DNA from: Datura wrightii
Lineage: Eukaryota > Streptophyta > Magnoliopsida > Solanales > Solanaceae
DNA length: 64,000 nt
NCBI GenBank assembly: GCA_035772735.1
Contig: JASDFA010000001.1
Span: 72,814,001 to 72,878,000, forward strand
Direction: 5' to 3'
The translations under genes were made by a program, and so were the position numbers. How positions within the stretch are numbered: the stretch's first letter is position 1; each line of letters begins with the position of its first letter. A model generated the notes under the pieces. The model was not told the origin of the DNA. It ran no database searches and saw only the letters and a program-made list of their open reading frames with translations. Below are positions 1 to 12,100 of this stretch, piece by piece.

Positions 1-2140
1 ACCTCCCCAACCGAAATCAGAAGTTTCTTGGGTCTAACCGGGTATTACCGACGTTTTATGGAAGGTTTTTCTTCTATAGCATCTCCTCTGATTAGGCTGA
101 CTCAGAAAAAGGTGAAATTTCAATGGTCAAATGCGTGTGAGAAGATTTTCCAAGAGCTAAAATTCGACTCACTACCACTCCAGTGTTGAACCTACTGGAA
201 GGATCAGATGGGTTTGTAGTATATTGCGATGCTTCCAGTGTTGGACTCGGTTGTGTACTAATGCAGCGGGGTAAGGTGAAGCCTATGCCTCCAGATAGCT
301 CAAAGTTCATGAGAAGAATTATCCAACTCATGACTTGGAGTTAGCAGCGGTGGTGTTTGCATTGAAGATATAGAGACACTATCTGTAAGGGGCTCACGTT
401 GATGTTTTCACTGATCACAAGAGCCTTCAGTATGTATTCAGTCAGAAGAACCTAATTCTTCATCAGATAAGGTGGTTAGAGCTCCTGAAGGACTATGACA
501 TGAGCGTGCTATATCACCCAGGCAAAGCCAATGTGGTGGCCGATGCCCTGAGCAGAGAGTCTATGGGGAGCGCGACTCATGTTGAGGAAGGAAAAAAGGA
601 ACTGGTGAAAGATATTCACCGACTAGCTCTGTTAGGGATGCAGTTGGTTGACTCAGCTGACGGTGGAGTGGTAATGCAAAGCGGGTCAGATTCCTCTTTG
701 GTTGTTGAAGGTAAGTCCAAATAGGATGAAGATCCCATCTTACTTGAACTTAAGGAAGCGGTTCTCAGAAAAGAGGTTGAGGCTTTTTCCTAAGGTGGAG
801 ATGGTGTGCTCCATTACCAGGGTAGATTGTGTGTACTAGACTTTGGGGAGTTGATACAACAGATACTGGCTGAAGCACACAGCTCAAGATACTCCATCCA
901 CCCTGGTGCTACTAAAATGTACCGCAATTTTTGGATATTTACTGGTGGAACGACATGAATAGAGACGTTGCTCAATTCGTAGCTAAGTGGTCAAACTGCA
1001 AGCAAGTCAAGGTAGAGCACCAGAAATAGAAAGGTATGACTCAGGATATCAGCATACCCACGTGGAAGTGGAAAAAAGTAAATATGGACTTTATTATGGG
1101 TCTACCTCGAACTCGTCGGCAACATGATTCTATTTTGGGTAGTAGTAGACCGGACTAAGTCAGCACATTTCCCTATAGTCAAAACTACATATTTAGATGA
1201 GGACTATGCTAGGCTTTATATCTGGGAGTTGGTCAGGCTTCACGGGGTGCCATTATCCATTATCTCAGACAGAGGTACCCAGTTCACCTCGCATTTCTGG
1301 AAGTCTTTTCAGAAGGGACTTGGTACCTAGGTCAAGCTCAGCACATCTTTTCACCCGCAGATAGATGAGCAAGCTGAGCAGACTATTTAGACCCTAGAAG
1401 ATATGTTGAGAGATTGCGCGATCGATTTCAAGGGTAGTTGGGATGACCACTTGCCTCTTATCGAGTTTGCATACAACAATAGCTACCACTCCAGTATCCA
1501 AATGGCCCTGTTTAAGGCATTGTATGGTAGGAGGTGCAGATCTCCTATTGGGTGGTTTAAGGATGGTGAAGCTACTATAATCGGGACGGAATCGGTTCAT
1601 GAAGATATGCAGAAGGTACAGCTCATCAGAGAAAGATCGAAAATAGCTTAGAGCTGTCAGAAATCTTATGCTGATGTGTGGAGAAGAGAATTGCAGGTTG
1701 TTGTGGATGACTGGGTCTATCTTAAAATTTCACCCATGAAAGGGGTGATGAGATTTAGGAAAAAGGGAAAACTCTTCCCAAAATATGTGGGACCTTACAA
1801 AATTCTAAGGCGAATTCGCAAGGTAACTTATGACCTGGAATTACCTTCAGAGTTGGCATCTGTGCAGCCAGTATTCCATGTGTTACTATTGAAGAAGTAC
1901 ATCGGTGATCCAACTTCAATTGTGTCATTGGACAGTGTGGGAGTGAAAGATAATCTCTCATATGAGGAGGTCCCAGTCCAGATCCTTTACCGTCAAGTTC
2001 ATAAGTGAAGGATCAAGGAGGTAGCTTCGGTCAAAGTCTTGTGGAGGAATCAGCAGGTTGAGGGAGCTATGTGAGAGGCCAAAGAGGATATGATGTTTAG
2101 ATACCCTTATTTGTTCCCTTCCGACTCAGTTTCAGTTTAA
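1..2140 (+). pseudogene. CHR-A pol remnant: RT tail, RNase H, integrase, chromodomain
   Basis: Ty3/gypsy chromovirus (Tekay/Del-like) polyprotein, entered near the end of reverse transcriptase. In order one reads the RT thumb (SFLGLTGYYRRF near 30), RNase H with CDASSVGLG and FTDHKSLQYV, the motif SVLYHPGKANVVADALSR near 505-550, an integrase zinc region, the core with IISDRGTQFTSHF near 1260 and TLEDMLRDC near 1400, a GPYKILRR module near 1790, and a degenerate chromodomain ending near FPSDSVSV at 2138. There are frameshifts near 165 and 1130 and in-frame stops at 722, 1328, 1388 and 1649, several explained by CAG to TAG. The protein would copy RNA to DNA and integrate it. The start lies outside the window. 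It is dead. Confidence 0.93.
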
Positions 2141-2335
2141 GGTATCAATTCCCTCCCTAGAACTACTTTTAGTTCGTGTGTTTAGTTTCTTTCATGTAAA
2201 TGAATATGTGCATGATTAGCGAATTCAGTTCAGACTTGTGATCCAGTTCAAAGTAGTCATTCCGTTAGTTTTTTAGCTTTTATGATAAGTATTTGTGTAT
2301 AAAAATTTCCATTATCTGCTTTCCTATGTTTTTCC
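2141..2335 (+). other. CHR-A 3' untranslated spacer
   Basis: AT-rich spacer between the pol stop and the polypurine tract, without an ORF. It corresponds to the 24360-24566 spacer of CHR-C, which has a similar composition and length. Confidence 0.6.
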
Positions 2336-2373
2336 AACATTCAAGAGTGAATGTTCCCAAGGGGGAGATATTT
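2336..2373 (+). promoter_or_regulatory. CHR-A hairpin plus polypurine tract
   Basis: An 8-bp stem (AACATTCA at 2336 with TGAATGTT at 2348) closes a four-base AGAG loop, directly followed by CCCAAGGGGGAGAT (about 2357-2370) and the LTR at 2374. The purine tract primes plus-strand DNA synthesis in the Ty3/gypsy family. The hairpin matches the AGGA-loop hairpins in the same place in CHR-B and CHR-C, with a changed loop. Confidence 0.8.
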
Positions 2374-4798
2374 TGATGCCCAAGAAACTCAAAGACTGGA
2401 CCCGGGACTTAAAATAGAGAAAACTAGAAAATATGCACCAAGTCACAAAACGAGTAATTCTGTGACCCGTGAGAGGTGACCAAGAGTCGTTAAGTGACTT
2501 GTGATGGGGGCTTTGGACTTAGTGGAAAATTTGGAAAATGAGGTGACCACAAGTCGTGGTCAACACCACGAGTCGTGACATGACCCGTGGTCAAGAACAA
2601 ATTTAAGGCTGGGAAACGTTAGGCAGTGCACCTAACGACTAGTCACCATGAGTCGTGGTCCATTTCACGACCCGTTAGATGACTCATGGTCAGGATTTGG
2701 TTAAGAATTGGAAAGGTTAGGCAGTGTACCCAACGGGTCCTCACCACATCTCGTTTGGGACACCACGACTCGTGGTGTCACCCGTGGGGACTCCAGGGAA
2801 TTTTGTGCAGTGGAGACCATGAGAGGTGACCACAGGTCATGGTTACCAACCACGACCAGTTGGGTCCCCCGTGGTGACTAGTAGGGGTTTTAGGTAGTGT
2901 ACCTCGTGATTATGACGACGAGTCGTGGTCACTAGGCACGACCTGTTAGGTCATCGTGGGGGCCTGACAGTCAGTTTTTCCTGTGAATTTCCTAAGGGTG
3001 TTTCAGTGATTTCCTAACCCCCTAGACTCTAAACTAAACCGTTTTAGTATATTTTAAGGGAATTTAGAGGGGCTAAATGGTTTCCCCTCATTCCCTACAC
3101 CGATTCTCAGAAAAGCATCAAAGAGTTTCTCTCAGGAACTTTCAGAGCAAGAACTAGGGCAGTCTGTTTCTCCTCGGTTTCTCAAGGGAATTATTCGGGC
3201 TTCTTCACCAAGTATGTGGGAATTCAACAAGGGAATAGTTCTTCCCTTGTGTCCCTAAAATCCTTCTTTGTTTTCCTCTATCAGTTCTAGCCCTAAGACT
3301 TTCGAATGTGATGAAATTATCTATCAAGACTTCACTTAAAATTGTTGATGTTTTCCACCAGTTTGTGACTATGTTGATTCTTATTCCTGTAATGTGAAAT
3401 CTAGCCCTAGTCTTGAATACAGAGAAACTAGAATCTTGCAATAGTGTTTACATAACGGAATCTTTTCTTGACTCTAACAGTATTGGGAACTCCCATGTTG
3501 TTAATTGTGTTGAAAATTAGTCAAACTGTTGTCTGTTCAATTTCAGTCAAAATGCTAGAATATCCAATATTAGTCAGAAATGTCAACTGATCGATTTGAC
3601 TACAGAAATTCCTGAGGTGTTAGTAGTACCTCCCCGTTTTTAAAATCAGATTCAAAACTCAGTTTTAGTGGTCCATTAGGTATTCATGACACTTTAGATA
3701 AGCAGCTCTGACTAGCCTTAGGAACCCAACTTCAGATTATGGTTTGTTCTTTAGACGGTTACGACGCTTTCAGATAAGCAGTTATGGTCAGTCTTAGAAC
3801 CTAGTTCCAGAGTCCAGTCTGATAAGACTCTCAAGGTGCTTCCAGATAGGTATTCCTGACTAGTCTTGGGCCCCAGTTTCGAGCTATCAGCTTAGTATTC
3901 AGTCTAGGACTATCCAATGGAAGTAGGACTTAGCACCGAGCGGACCTGGGTTCCAGCGCACCCCGGGTTTCCAAAACTACGTTTCCACCGTAGGTTACAA
4001 TTTTATTGGCCTCTTAGCCCCAGACTCTTCTGATCACCCAGTTCATGCCTTTATACCATGACAAGGTATATTAGGTCCTACCGATGGGGTGTATACACAG
4101 GACTCCACGTCCAGATCACGTGGTTATATGCCGGTTATAGACTCTCCCACTAGTGAACTCACCTCAGTTTCAGATCAGTACCTTATATTTAGGGCATATT
4201 CTTGACCATCAGGTAGGGTTTTTTAGACCATCTCAATTATTTTTGTTATTCAGTTCAGTAGCTTTAGTTGGTCATTGCATGTCATTTCAGTTCAGCACTT
4301 TTATTCCATTTTCTTATGTTTTATCCCACTTACTCAATACATTCAAAGTACTGATGCATACTTTTATGATGTATCATTTTATGATATAGCTGCAGGATCT
4401 CTGTCTCAGCCTCGCTAGTCGATCACCCTCCGAAGACTTCAGCGGTTTTAGTTAGTGAGTCCTCATCTTTCGAGGATAGAGATTATTTCATTCAGTTACA
4501 TTTTATTTTCTTCTATTTAGATTTGGAGTTAGCTGGGGGCTTGTACCAGCAACTCATCAGTTGTAGTGGCTTTTAGATGCAGATTTGGTTTTCATACTTT
4601 TAGTTTTGTTCAAAATTTTTTAAATATTATGAATCAGCTTTATTCTCTCAAATGTTTATATTTTTTCTTTAAACTTCTGCTATGTATGTTTATATGTTTA
4701 CTCAGAATGCCATTGTATGATAGAACAAGGGTTGACTTCGGGTTACTTGTGACTCCAAGTACCGTGTTCCGTCTAGGGTGTAAGCTCGGGGCGTGACA
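2374..4798 (+). repeat. CHR-A 3' LTR
   Basis: Begins TGATGCCC after the purine tract and ends GGGCGTGACA, the same ending class as the CHR-B and CHR-C LTRs (TGACA). At 2425 bp it matches the CHR-B LTRs (2422 bp). The last 60 bases align by eye with the reverse complement of the CHR-B LTR end. The 5' partner is outside the window, so no target duplication can be checked. Confidence 0.85.
2440..2960 (+). repeat. CHR-A LTR palindromic ACGAGTCGTGG array
   Basis: Dense degenerate array of short inverted repeats built from CACGAGTCGTGG and ACGACCCGT words, such as CACCACGAGTCGTG near 2562. Similar arrays occur in the CHR-B LTRs (10090-10500 and 32820-33260) and CHR-C LTRs (21230-21660). It lies in the U3 part and is far richer in CpG than its surroundings. 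Confidence 0.75.
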
Positions 4799-6261
4799 AT
4801 AGTATGCTTTATTCATATTATATTAAATTAGTTTCTGGTACTTAATGTCTTCCTAACCCCAAGTCTGCATATTTTAAATCTGTCCAATTTTAAGCTTATT
4901 ATTCTGTTTTTTCTGGATATAATATTTATGCAGATTTCTGAGGTATATGCCAACCGCCTCAGATTTCAATATGTTGTATTTCTTTCTTAAACTAGACTTA
5001 TAATAGCCCTTATGTCTCTTTGCTTAAGTCCGATTCATGGTGGATTATTATATTTGAACTTTTAATATGGGATGATGTGTTTAGGTGTGGTAATTTTGAA
5101 TTCCTTGTTGCTGAATGATGGTATAATTTTCTCATTCAAACACAAGTTTTGATTGACATTTGATTCTTAACAATCTTGGATGATAGTCCAAAATACCGTA
5201 CTTGTATAGCTAGTCGTCTTTTGTGGAAACTTTGAGTCATTATACTTTTGGTAAGTTTCATACTAATTATACCTGATTGATTGGACGACTTACTTTTAGA
5301 GAAAAGTTATGATGATTAGTATATATGATTGGCGTATCTTGATTTGAAATATGGTGACAAGTTTAGTATTAGCTATTCTTGATAGGCTATGATTTATTTT
5401 CCTTTCTTAAAATTGATTTATACTCGCCTAATATTACTTATGACACTTATGGATATCAAACCTGTTTATTAACTTTCCTCAATTAATTAGGAAAATTTTA
5501 GTACTAAACTAAATATGGTAAGCTGGGAACTCGTTCAATTGTTCTGTATAAGGCAAGGATCCCTATAATTGGTTATCCCCCTCCAATTAGTCCCTTGATT
5601 AGATTATATGTTGTAAGTGTGATTAATTTCTATTCTTCATTGACCGATTTGGTATACGATTGATTATGGTATTTCTTACAATTTATTGGTTTCTCCCACT
5701 TTTAAGGAAATAATTTCTTGGATTGATTATGTTGAATATCTGCCCTTCCTTTAACCTTTTTACTGATTAACTACATAAGTATGTCCTTCTTCTCTCTTTT
5801 AATTCATTCAGACATCGCTTGTTCTTAAGCAATAAAACTTTTCTTTCTCCTTTCTTTAACCTTCAAAAACTGCTAATTCTCTAGTATTAAAGATATCCAA
5901 ATCTCTAAGTCCTAACATTCGAAACCTTATTCAATTCTTTAGCAATACGATTCTGCTTATGTTTTTTTAATAATCAAACATTTCTTACTCTGTTGCAATA
6001 TTACTATTCCCTCTTCTTTAGCATTCAAAGTTTTTTCTACAATTCATTATTAAGGCTCGTCAGTTCTTACGACACTTCTTATCTTAATTTGCACCAACTG
6101 GCCATCTAGCTATGCAACTTTCATTTATTTTACTAGTTCATTCTTACAACATGATCCATGTTTGATGTTTACACTTATTTAAATTGTTGTTTTCCATATA
6201 TCTTTATGTCTATATGAAGAGTATCAGTTTGTGAGTTTTTAACTGTACTATTACTCTTTTA

Positions 6262-6297
6262 TACACACACACACATACACACATATATATATACATG
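6262..6297 (+). repeat. AC/AT dinucleotide microsatellite
   Basis: Interrupted (AC)n followed by (AT)n, inside the OGR LTR. Confidence 0.9.
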
Positions 6298-7302
6298 TGC
6301 TTCTATTTATTTAGTCTGTTAAAATAGGTCTTCTTTGACTTTTTTCGGAATGAGATGGAGAGTTGCTTGGGATATGAGGACAGGAATTTGTTAGGATAGT
6401 TATATTAATTTTTTATGTTCTTTTCTCTTTAATTAATTCCGTCTGTAATAAAATTGTACAAACACCCTAAATAGTGAAAGGGTTTTTTAGGGTGGTGGAG
6501 ATTATGTGCTCTTTATTATTTTCTAAATCTTTTTCCTTTCCCTTCTAGTTAGAGGTCGAATAGAATTATAATTGAAATCATGCACATACGATTGTATATT
6601 TGCCTTTATTCATTAAACAAACACAAAATGTTTTGATTGCCTTCTTACCCGTCTGTTTCCAATAACACTATCATGCTAGTAATCCTACCTATAGGAATTA
6701 ACTATCAGCATATAGAAATCATGTCTATAGGAGCCTTCTTAATACATATATAAATTTTAGAAATCATGCCTATATGAATTAATATAGAGGCTTATGTGAA
6801 ACATTTACATGCTAATTGCTTTTAAATTCTTATTTGCTTTGTTTGACTTTAATCTCTTTAATAACCCTAAGTATGCTTTAAACTCAAAATCCAAAGTAGA
6901 AGTCCAACACCTTTGGACACTAGGGTTGGGACGAGTAGACACATGTTAGGGCATTAGTATTTTTCTTTCTTTAGAATGATTTTAGGATAAATAATTAATT
7001 AATTAGGCGGGTAGTGAAAAATGATAGTCTGTGCCCGTGGAATAATATAAACAACCTAAAATAGGTTGTGAACTATTATTTTAGTTGCACAGGGTGGTCC
7101 CGTTAGGATAAAATAAGCCCCCACTATTTCTTATTTTGGAACTACAGTAGATCTGCTTCCTATTCAAAGAGATATGTAGGCGTCTCTGTGAGACTCAATC
7201 TAAATCTTGATGATTTTATTACTTTTGGTATGATTTATTTGTTCTGCTAGTTATTTGCCTTTTCTTTTTAATTTGTGGGTAAGATTTATTTTTCTCATAT
7301 TA

Positions 7303-7342
7303 ATTTGTAATAATAATAGTATATTTGTAATAATAATAGTAT
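7303..7342 (+). repeat. Two 20-bp direct tandem units
   Basis: The unit ATTTGTAATAATAATAGTAT occurs twice, back to back and identical. Confidence 0.9.
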
Positions 7343-7801
7343 ATTTATTCATGGATCAACATTCTTTCTTCTCACTTGTCTGACTGATCCTTCTTTCTGT
7401 GCTATTTGTTTTATTCTAAACACTTATTATTATAAATTTATTAGTTTTTTTCTTAATAATCTATTTAAATCACTTATCTATATCTTTAGGTTTAAAATAA
7501 ATTGACCTTTTTGCTCGCAGAATTTCCCAAGTAATTAATGAATCGAGCCAGGAACCACGTTGGATCTTGAAAGGTACCTAGCACCTTCCTTTTGAGGTTA
7601 TTTAAAACTTTGACCGATTTCTGGTGACCTAAGCTAGTTAAAAAGATTTCTCTTTCTAGAATGATGCCCTAACACACCTTATTTTGTTTGGTGGTGACTC
7701 TTCCTTTTATTTAATTCTAAAAAGTTGTCAGATATTGTGTTCCCCATTTCGTGAGAAAAATGGGATTCCGCTTTTCGCGTGATAAATGGGACACGATAAC
7801 A

Positions 7802-7819
7802 TAACGACTCTGCTGAAAA
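7802..7819 (+). promoter_or_regulatory. OGR primer binding site (tRNA-Arg type)
   Basis: TAACGACTCTGCTGAAAA matches, with a few changes, the GGCGACTCTGCTGGGG primer site seen in plant Ogre/Tat elements. It follows the LTR end CGATAACA directly. Confidence 0.55.
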
Positions 7820-8232
7820 TTTTAGGTTCTTACCATTATGTGTTCATGCTTATGTGAGATTTTGTGTATATTTATCATATTTATTTTGCGTTTTCATTTA
7901 TAAATTTATTAATTTTATTTTGTATTTGCTAGTTAAATTTAGATTTTCTCCTTTCATGCATATCTACTTTATTTTTTTGTGTATTTTATTTTCTTATATA
8001 ATATATTTTATTCTAGTGTTTTATTTATTTATTGTCTTATTTGAGTTATTTTTTTCTATGATAATCTTTTTGCTTTCTTCTTTTATTTATTTATGTGAAT
8101 AATTAATCTACTTTCATGATGGATCCCTCTTTCCTTTATTTATTTCTTTAAATAACTAAGTTCTTCCATGTTTAATCTCTTTCTTTTGCATGTTTCCTTA
8201 TATAATAAATTTACTTTCATGTTTAACCCTTT
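7820..8232 (+). other. OGR leader fragment
   Basis: Very T-rich sequence after the primer site with no convincing ORF; the 82-codon open frame at 7854 is low-complexity. CHR-B is inserted at its right edge (duplication TCCTT at 8233-8237), and similar T-rich sequence resumes at 33446. Confidence 0.45.
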
Positions 8233-8237
8233 TCCTT

Positions 8238-10506
8238 TGTCATGACCTGAGTCTATATCCTGGACGAGATACGATACTTGGTGCCATAAGTGATCCCAAG
8301 CTATCCCACGGTCTAACATTTCACTGCTAAACTAAGTAAACATAAGTAGAAACTTTATAAAAATATAATTTTTGTAATCATTACTGCTGAAGGTGTAGAC
8401 ATAACTGTAAGGAATACTGAATATCTGAGTCTGAAAGCCAACTACTATCTGACGAGTTGCTGGGACAAGCCCCCAGTTAACTCTAAAATCTGACTGAAAA
8501 GAAACTAACTGAAAGGCAAATATTGTCCTCGGAAAATGAGGACTCACCAAATGGACTACTGCAGTTGAAATCATCGGAGGGAACTATTGATGATGCTGAG
8601 ACTGAGAACCTGCTCCTGTATAATAATACGATATAGCATAGAAAGTATGCGTCAGTACTTTGAATGTACTGAGTTAGTGATATATACAATAAGCATGGAA
8701 AATAACAACTGAATTGAAGTAATATGAAATGACCAACTGATACTAAATACTGATAAAAACTAAGCTATAACTGATATGGTCAATAATGACCCTGGATGAT
8801 GGTCATACACATGTCCTAGAATTGAGTGACTGAATTAAGCTAAACTAAAATTGTACTGAGCTGAACTAAAACTATACGGACAAGTGGGAGAGTCTATAGC
8901 CGACATATAACCACATGAGCTAAATGTGGATTCGAATGTATACACCCCATCAGAGAAAGCCCACTATACCTTTCCAGGGTATAGTGGCTGGCTGGGTGAT
9001 CACAAGGCTGGGGCCCGTTGGGCTAATAACCTATGGTGGCAATGTAGTTCTGGGAACCTGGGTGCACTGGAACCCCGGTAAGATCGGTGCTAAGTACTAC
9101 TCCCATTGGATAGTCCTAACTTGACTACTAAGCTGATAACTCGAAGTTGGGGTCCTAAACTAAGTCAAAAATACTTATCTGGAAGTACCCTAAGATTCTA
9201 TCAGACGAGATAACTATAAACTGGTGTTCTAAGACTGGCCAAAGCTGCTTATCTAGAGTGTTGTAACCATATGAAGAACAAACTGATAACTAAAAGTGTT
9301 GGTTCTAAAACTGGTCAAAGATGCTTATCTGAAAGTGTTCGTAACCGTATAAAGAACAAACTGATAGCTGATAACTGAAAATTAAGACTGGGAGGTATTA
9401 CTGACACTCAAGAGATTGACTATAATCAAACGGATCAGTTGACATTTTTGTAAGATATTGAAATTTACTAACTACTAACTGAGACTAAACAATCAATAAT
9501 TCTACTCTTGATCATACAACTGTACTATCCTGGTGATTTCAAGAACAATCAGAATCAAGCAACACTTGTATTTAGAACATGCTGAAATACTCAATTCACT
9601 GTATTCAAAGAAACTAGGGCTAAAATCATACAATTTCATGATAGAGATAATGACCAGAAGTATATCTAACAACAACTTTCAATACTCATGAAAATTATAA
9701 CAGGAAGAAATCCAAAATTTACTGACAAATGAACCCTAACTGTGAACTTAAGGGGTAGAACTAATAATCATTTCAAAAGAGTTATGGGGAACAAGAAAAG
9801 GACAATTCCCTTGTTGAACTCCCACATACCTGGAGTCGAATTTCCTGAAAAGGATCTGGAGAATTTGAGGAGAAATCTTGAAAGCCCTAGTTTGCTCTAA
9901 GAGAACTATCTACATATATTGTACTTCTGCTATCTGGTCCTTTGGAAGGAATAAGGGAGAGGATCGACTATACCTCTAAAATCCCTCGTAAAAACACCCT
10001 AAATGACATAATTTAGAAGCTAAAAGGTGGCAAGTTACAAAAATATCCCTAAAGGAAAATCTGGAAAAACTACCTGACAGGGAACAACGGGTCACACAAT
10101 GAGTCGTTAGTTGATACACGACTCATTGGGACCAGTCATTGGTCCTGGGCCTGAAATTTGGCTCACTGGAAATGGTCCACGGAAGGGAACCACGACTTAT
10201 TTTATGAAATAATGGGTAGTTGGTTCCTCTCATGGTCACTGGCAGGAAAAGCTTGATCCCCCTGCTAAGGGACAACACAACGACTCGTTGGTAGAACTAA
10301 TGGGTTGTTGTGTCTGCTCGTGGTCAACACTGCCTTGACCTAGAGGGTGGCTGGCTCAGGCAACGAATGACAACAATGACTCGTTGTTATGAACCACGAG
10401 TCGTTAGTCCCACTCATTGGTTTAGGGGAAAGTCTAGCAGGTTTCTGGACTTGGGATACAACAGACGATAGGACGACTTGTTACTCCTTTCAATGGGTCG
10501 TCCTAT
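8238..10506 (-). repeat. CHR-B 3' LTR, distal part
   Basis: Aligns along its length with 31019-33290 (the 5' LTR). ATH-1 interrupts it at 10506; the remainder is 20341-20512. Together the pieces give 2441 bp against 2422 bp for the 5' LTR. The U3 palindromic array lies at about 10090-10500. Confidence 0.92.
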
Positions 10507-11912
10507 TGCCCAAGTGATACTCAAAAGTATCATTTTCGCCTTGTTTATCTAGCAATATGTATACGTTTTCATGTAATTGGTAATAAAATGTGAATTTATA
10601 CTAACCAACATGATTAGCATTGTTTTGTAGGTAAAATGTGATTTCGGAAAGCTAAAATGTATGTTGGATGATATCGGAGTTGGACTTGGATGCGAGCAAG
10701 GAAAAAGGCATAGGACTGCACGAATTAAAGGGGCTCCGCGATGGAGCCGTGTCACGCTACCATCGCGGAGGCATTCTTCCTGGAGGGTGAAAATTCACCA
10801 ATTTCCAGTGGAGGTTCACGTCTGCTCCGTGGCACGGTGGCTAGCCTCCACGTTGCACGCCGTGCCACGTTGGTGTTTGATTTCCCAGACCCCCAGTTCC
10901 AGTGAGGGTCCGCGTTCACGGCGTGTCACGGAGGCAGTGCTCCGCGATGCACTCCGTGACACATTGCTCATTATTCCGGGAAAAATTCCCACTAGTATAA
11001 ATAGAACAGTTAAGTGTATTTTTCATAATTCAGACTTGGTGGAGCAAGGACGTGGGTTACAGGCAGTTGAGGGACGAAAAGTTCAGGGTTTTATCTCTCT
11101 TTCTTTCTTCTCTAATTCAATTGTTTGTATGATTAACACTTGTTTTAGGATGATTAATCCACAAATGAGTGGCTAATTCCCTTCCTTGCTGAGGTTGTGA
11201 ACACTTGTGATGAATTTTGATTATTAATTATATGGTTTTTCATCTTTTTCTTCCATGTTGTTCTATTAATTCTTGTTTCTACTGCATTGGTGTGTGGCCT
11301 ACATTAATGTACATCTAAAAAGTCCGATTTCACTCGAGAGAGAACGAAATTGGAAAGTTGTGAATTAATAGGATATTGTTCTTTACTTGATTTGGGAAAA
11401 TTGAGTTTTGATGTGCTTTCCTGATAGAAATATACTTGAAAGTCGTATTAGTCAATTTAGGAACCGGAGTTGTATGGCTAGAACATGAATTGCATTTGAT
11501 CACAGAAATGTAGACGGATGGTTCATGATTCTTAAGTGAGATTAAATACGAGATTTTTAATCTCTTGGCAATTGTTCTTGGCTAGCAACTGGAAGAAAAG
11601 ATTAACCAATTTATGATGATAATCAGTTTCATTACATGTTCTTTAACCTCGGCATGCTTTTATCCATAGTCCAAATTCAAAGTAGATAATTGTTACTAGT
11701 TTTAGTATAAAATTTATAAAACAAATTATTCACTTTTTGGTTATTTAGTTGTCAGCATATTTAGAAGTAAAAATATAGTAGACTTGAACAAATTGCACTT
11801 AACCCAAGTCTCTGAGGGATCGATACTTGGCTTACTAAAGCCACTTACTACTTGTTCGACCACTTGCACTTGCGTGTCAATTTTATATAATACCCATACT
11901 ACACACCGAACA
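10507..11912 (+). repeat. ATH-1 5' LTR
   Basis: TGCCCAAG...CCGAACA, 1406 bp. It pairs with 18930-20335 of equal length and differs at scattered single bases (about twenty noticed by eye), so the insertion is moderately young. It lacks the first 20 bases of the LTR as present at the 3' end. Confidence 0.93.
10733..11003 (+). promoter_or_regulatory. ATH-1 5' LTR promoter: GC-rich palindrome array and TATA box
   Basis: A CpG-rich block of inverted repeats (GCTCCGCGATGGAGC, TCCGTGGCACGGTGG, TGTCACGGAGGCAGTGCTCC) ends about 35 bases before TATAAATA at 10996-11003. The array plus TATA arrangement is repeated in the 3' LTR (TATA at 19419-19426) and in ATH-3 (49488 and 55513). Transcription would start about 30 bases after the TATA box. 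Confidence 0.7.
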
Positions 11913-11918
11913 AGTTTT

Positions 11919-11936
11919 TGGCGCCGTTGTCGGTGA
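11919..11936 (+). promoter_or_regulatory. ATH-1 primer binding site (tRNA-Asp)
   Basis: TGGCGCCGTTGTCGGTGA is complementary to the 3' end of plant tRNA-Asp(GUC) with two changes from TGGCGCCGTTGCCGGGGA. It starts 6 bases after the LTR. Confidence 0.88.
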
Positions 11937-12100
11937 CTTGGGAATTGGTGAATTTGTTTTAAGTGTTAATTTTACTGTATTTTTATTTTTTTTTCTTAAG
12001 TGTTGACGACTTGGTCTTAGCCTGTATTTTGCAGACTTAATTGCTGTGAACACTTGCAAGAGACAAAGAGGTGGTGGAATCTTATATAGAGCCTGAACGT

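Larger units (their letters stand above)
4799..7801 (+). repeat. OGR: old Ogre/Tat-like 5' LTR (left edge uncertain)
   Basis: AT-rich sequence with no coding capacity. It ends in the run of features typical of Ogre/Tat LTRs: a GATATGTAGGCG word near 7170, a cluster of fixed G/C words around 7500-7790, and an end at CGATAACA before a tRNA-Arg-type primer site. The true left edge was not found; CHR-A is inserted at or before 4799. Assignment rests on family recognition and the primer site, plus a gag-like fragment at 47294 that may be the same element. Confidence 0.5.

Noticed and set aside
7854..8102. 82-codon frame, hydrophobic, membrane-protein-like
   Set aside because: The run of F, I, L and Y codons is explained by T-rich low-complexity DNA.
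10661..11176. 171-codon open frame present in both ATH-1 LTRs (also 19084-19599)
   Set aside because: It spans the palindrome array, the TATA box and the expected transcription start, and its residues follow the inverted repeats. It is open because the array is GC-rich, not because it codes.
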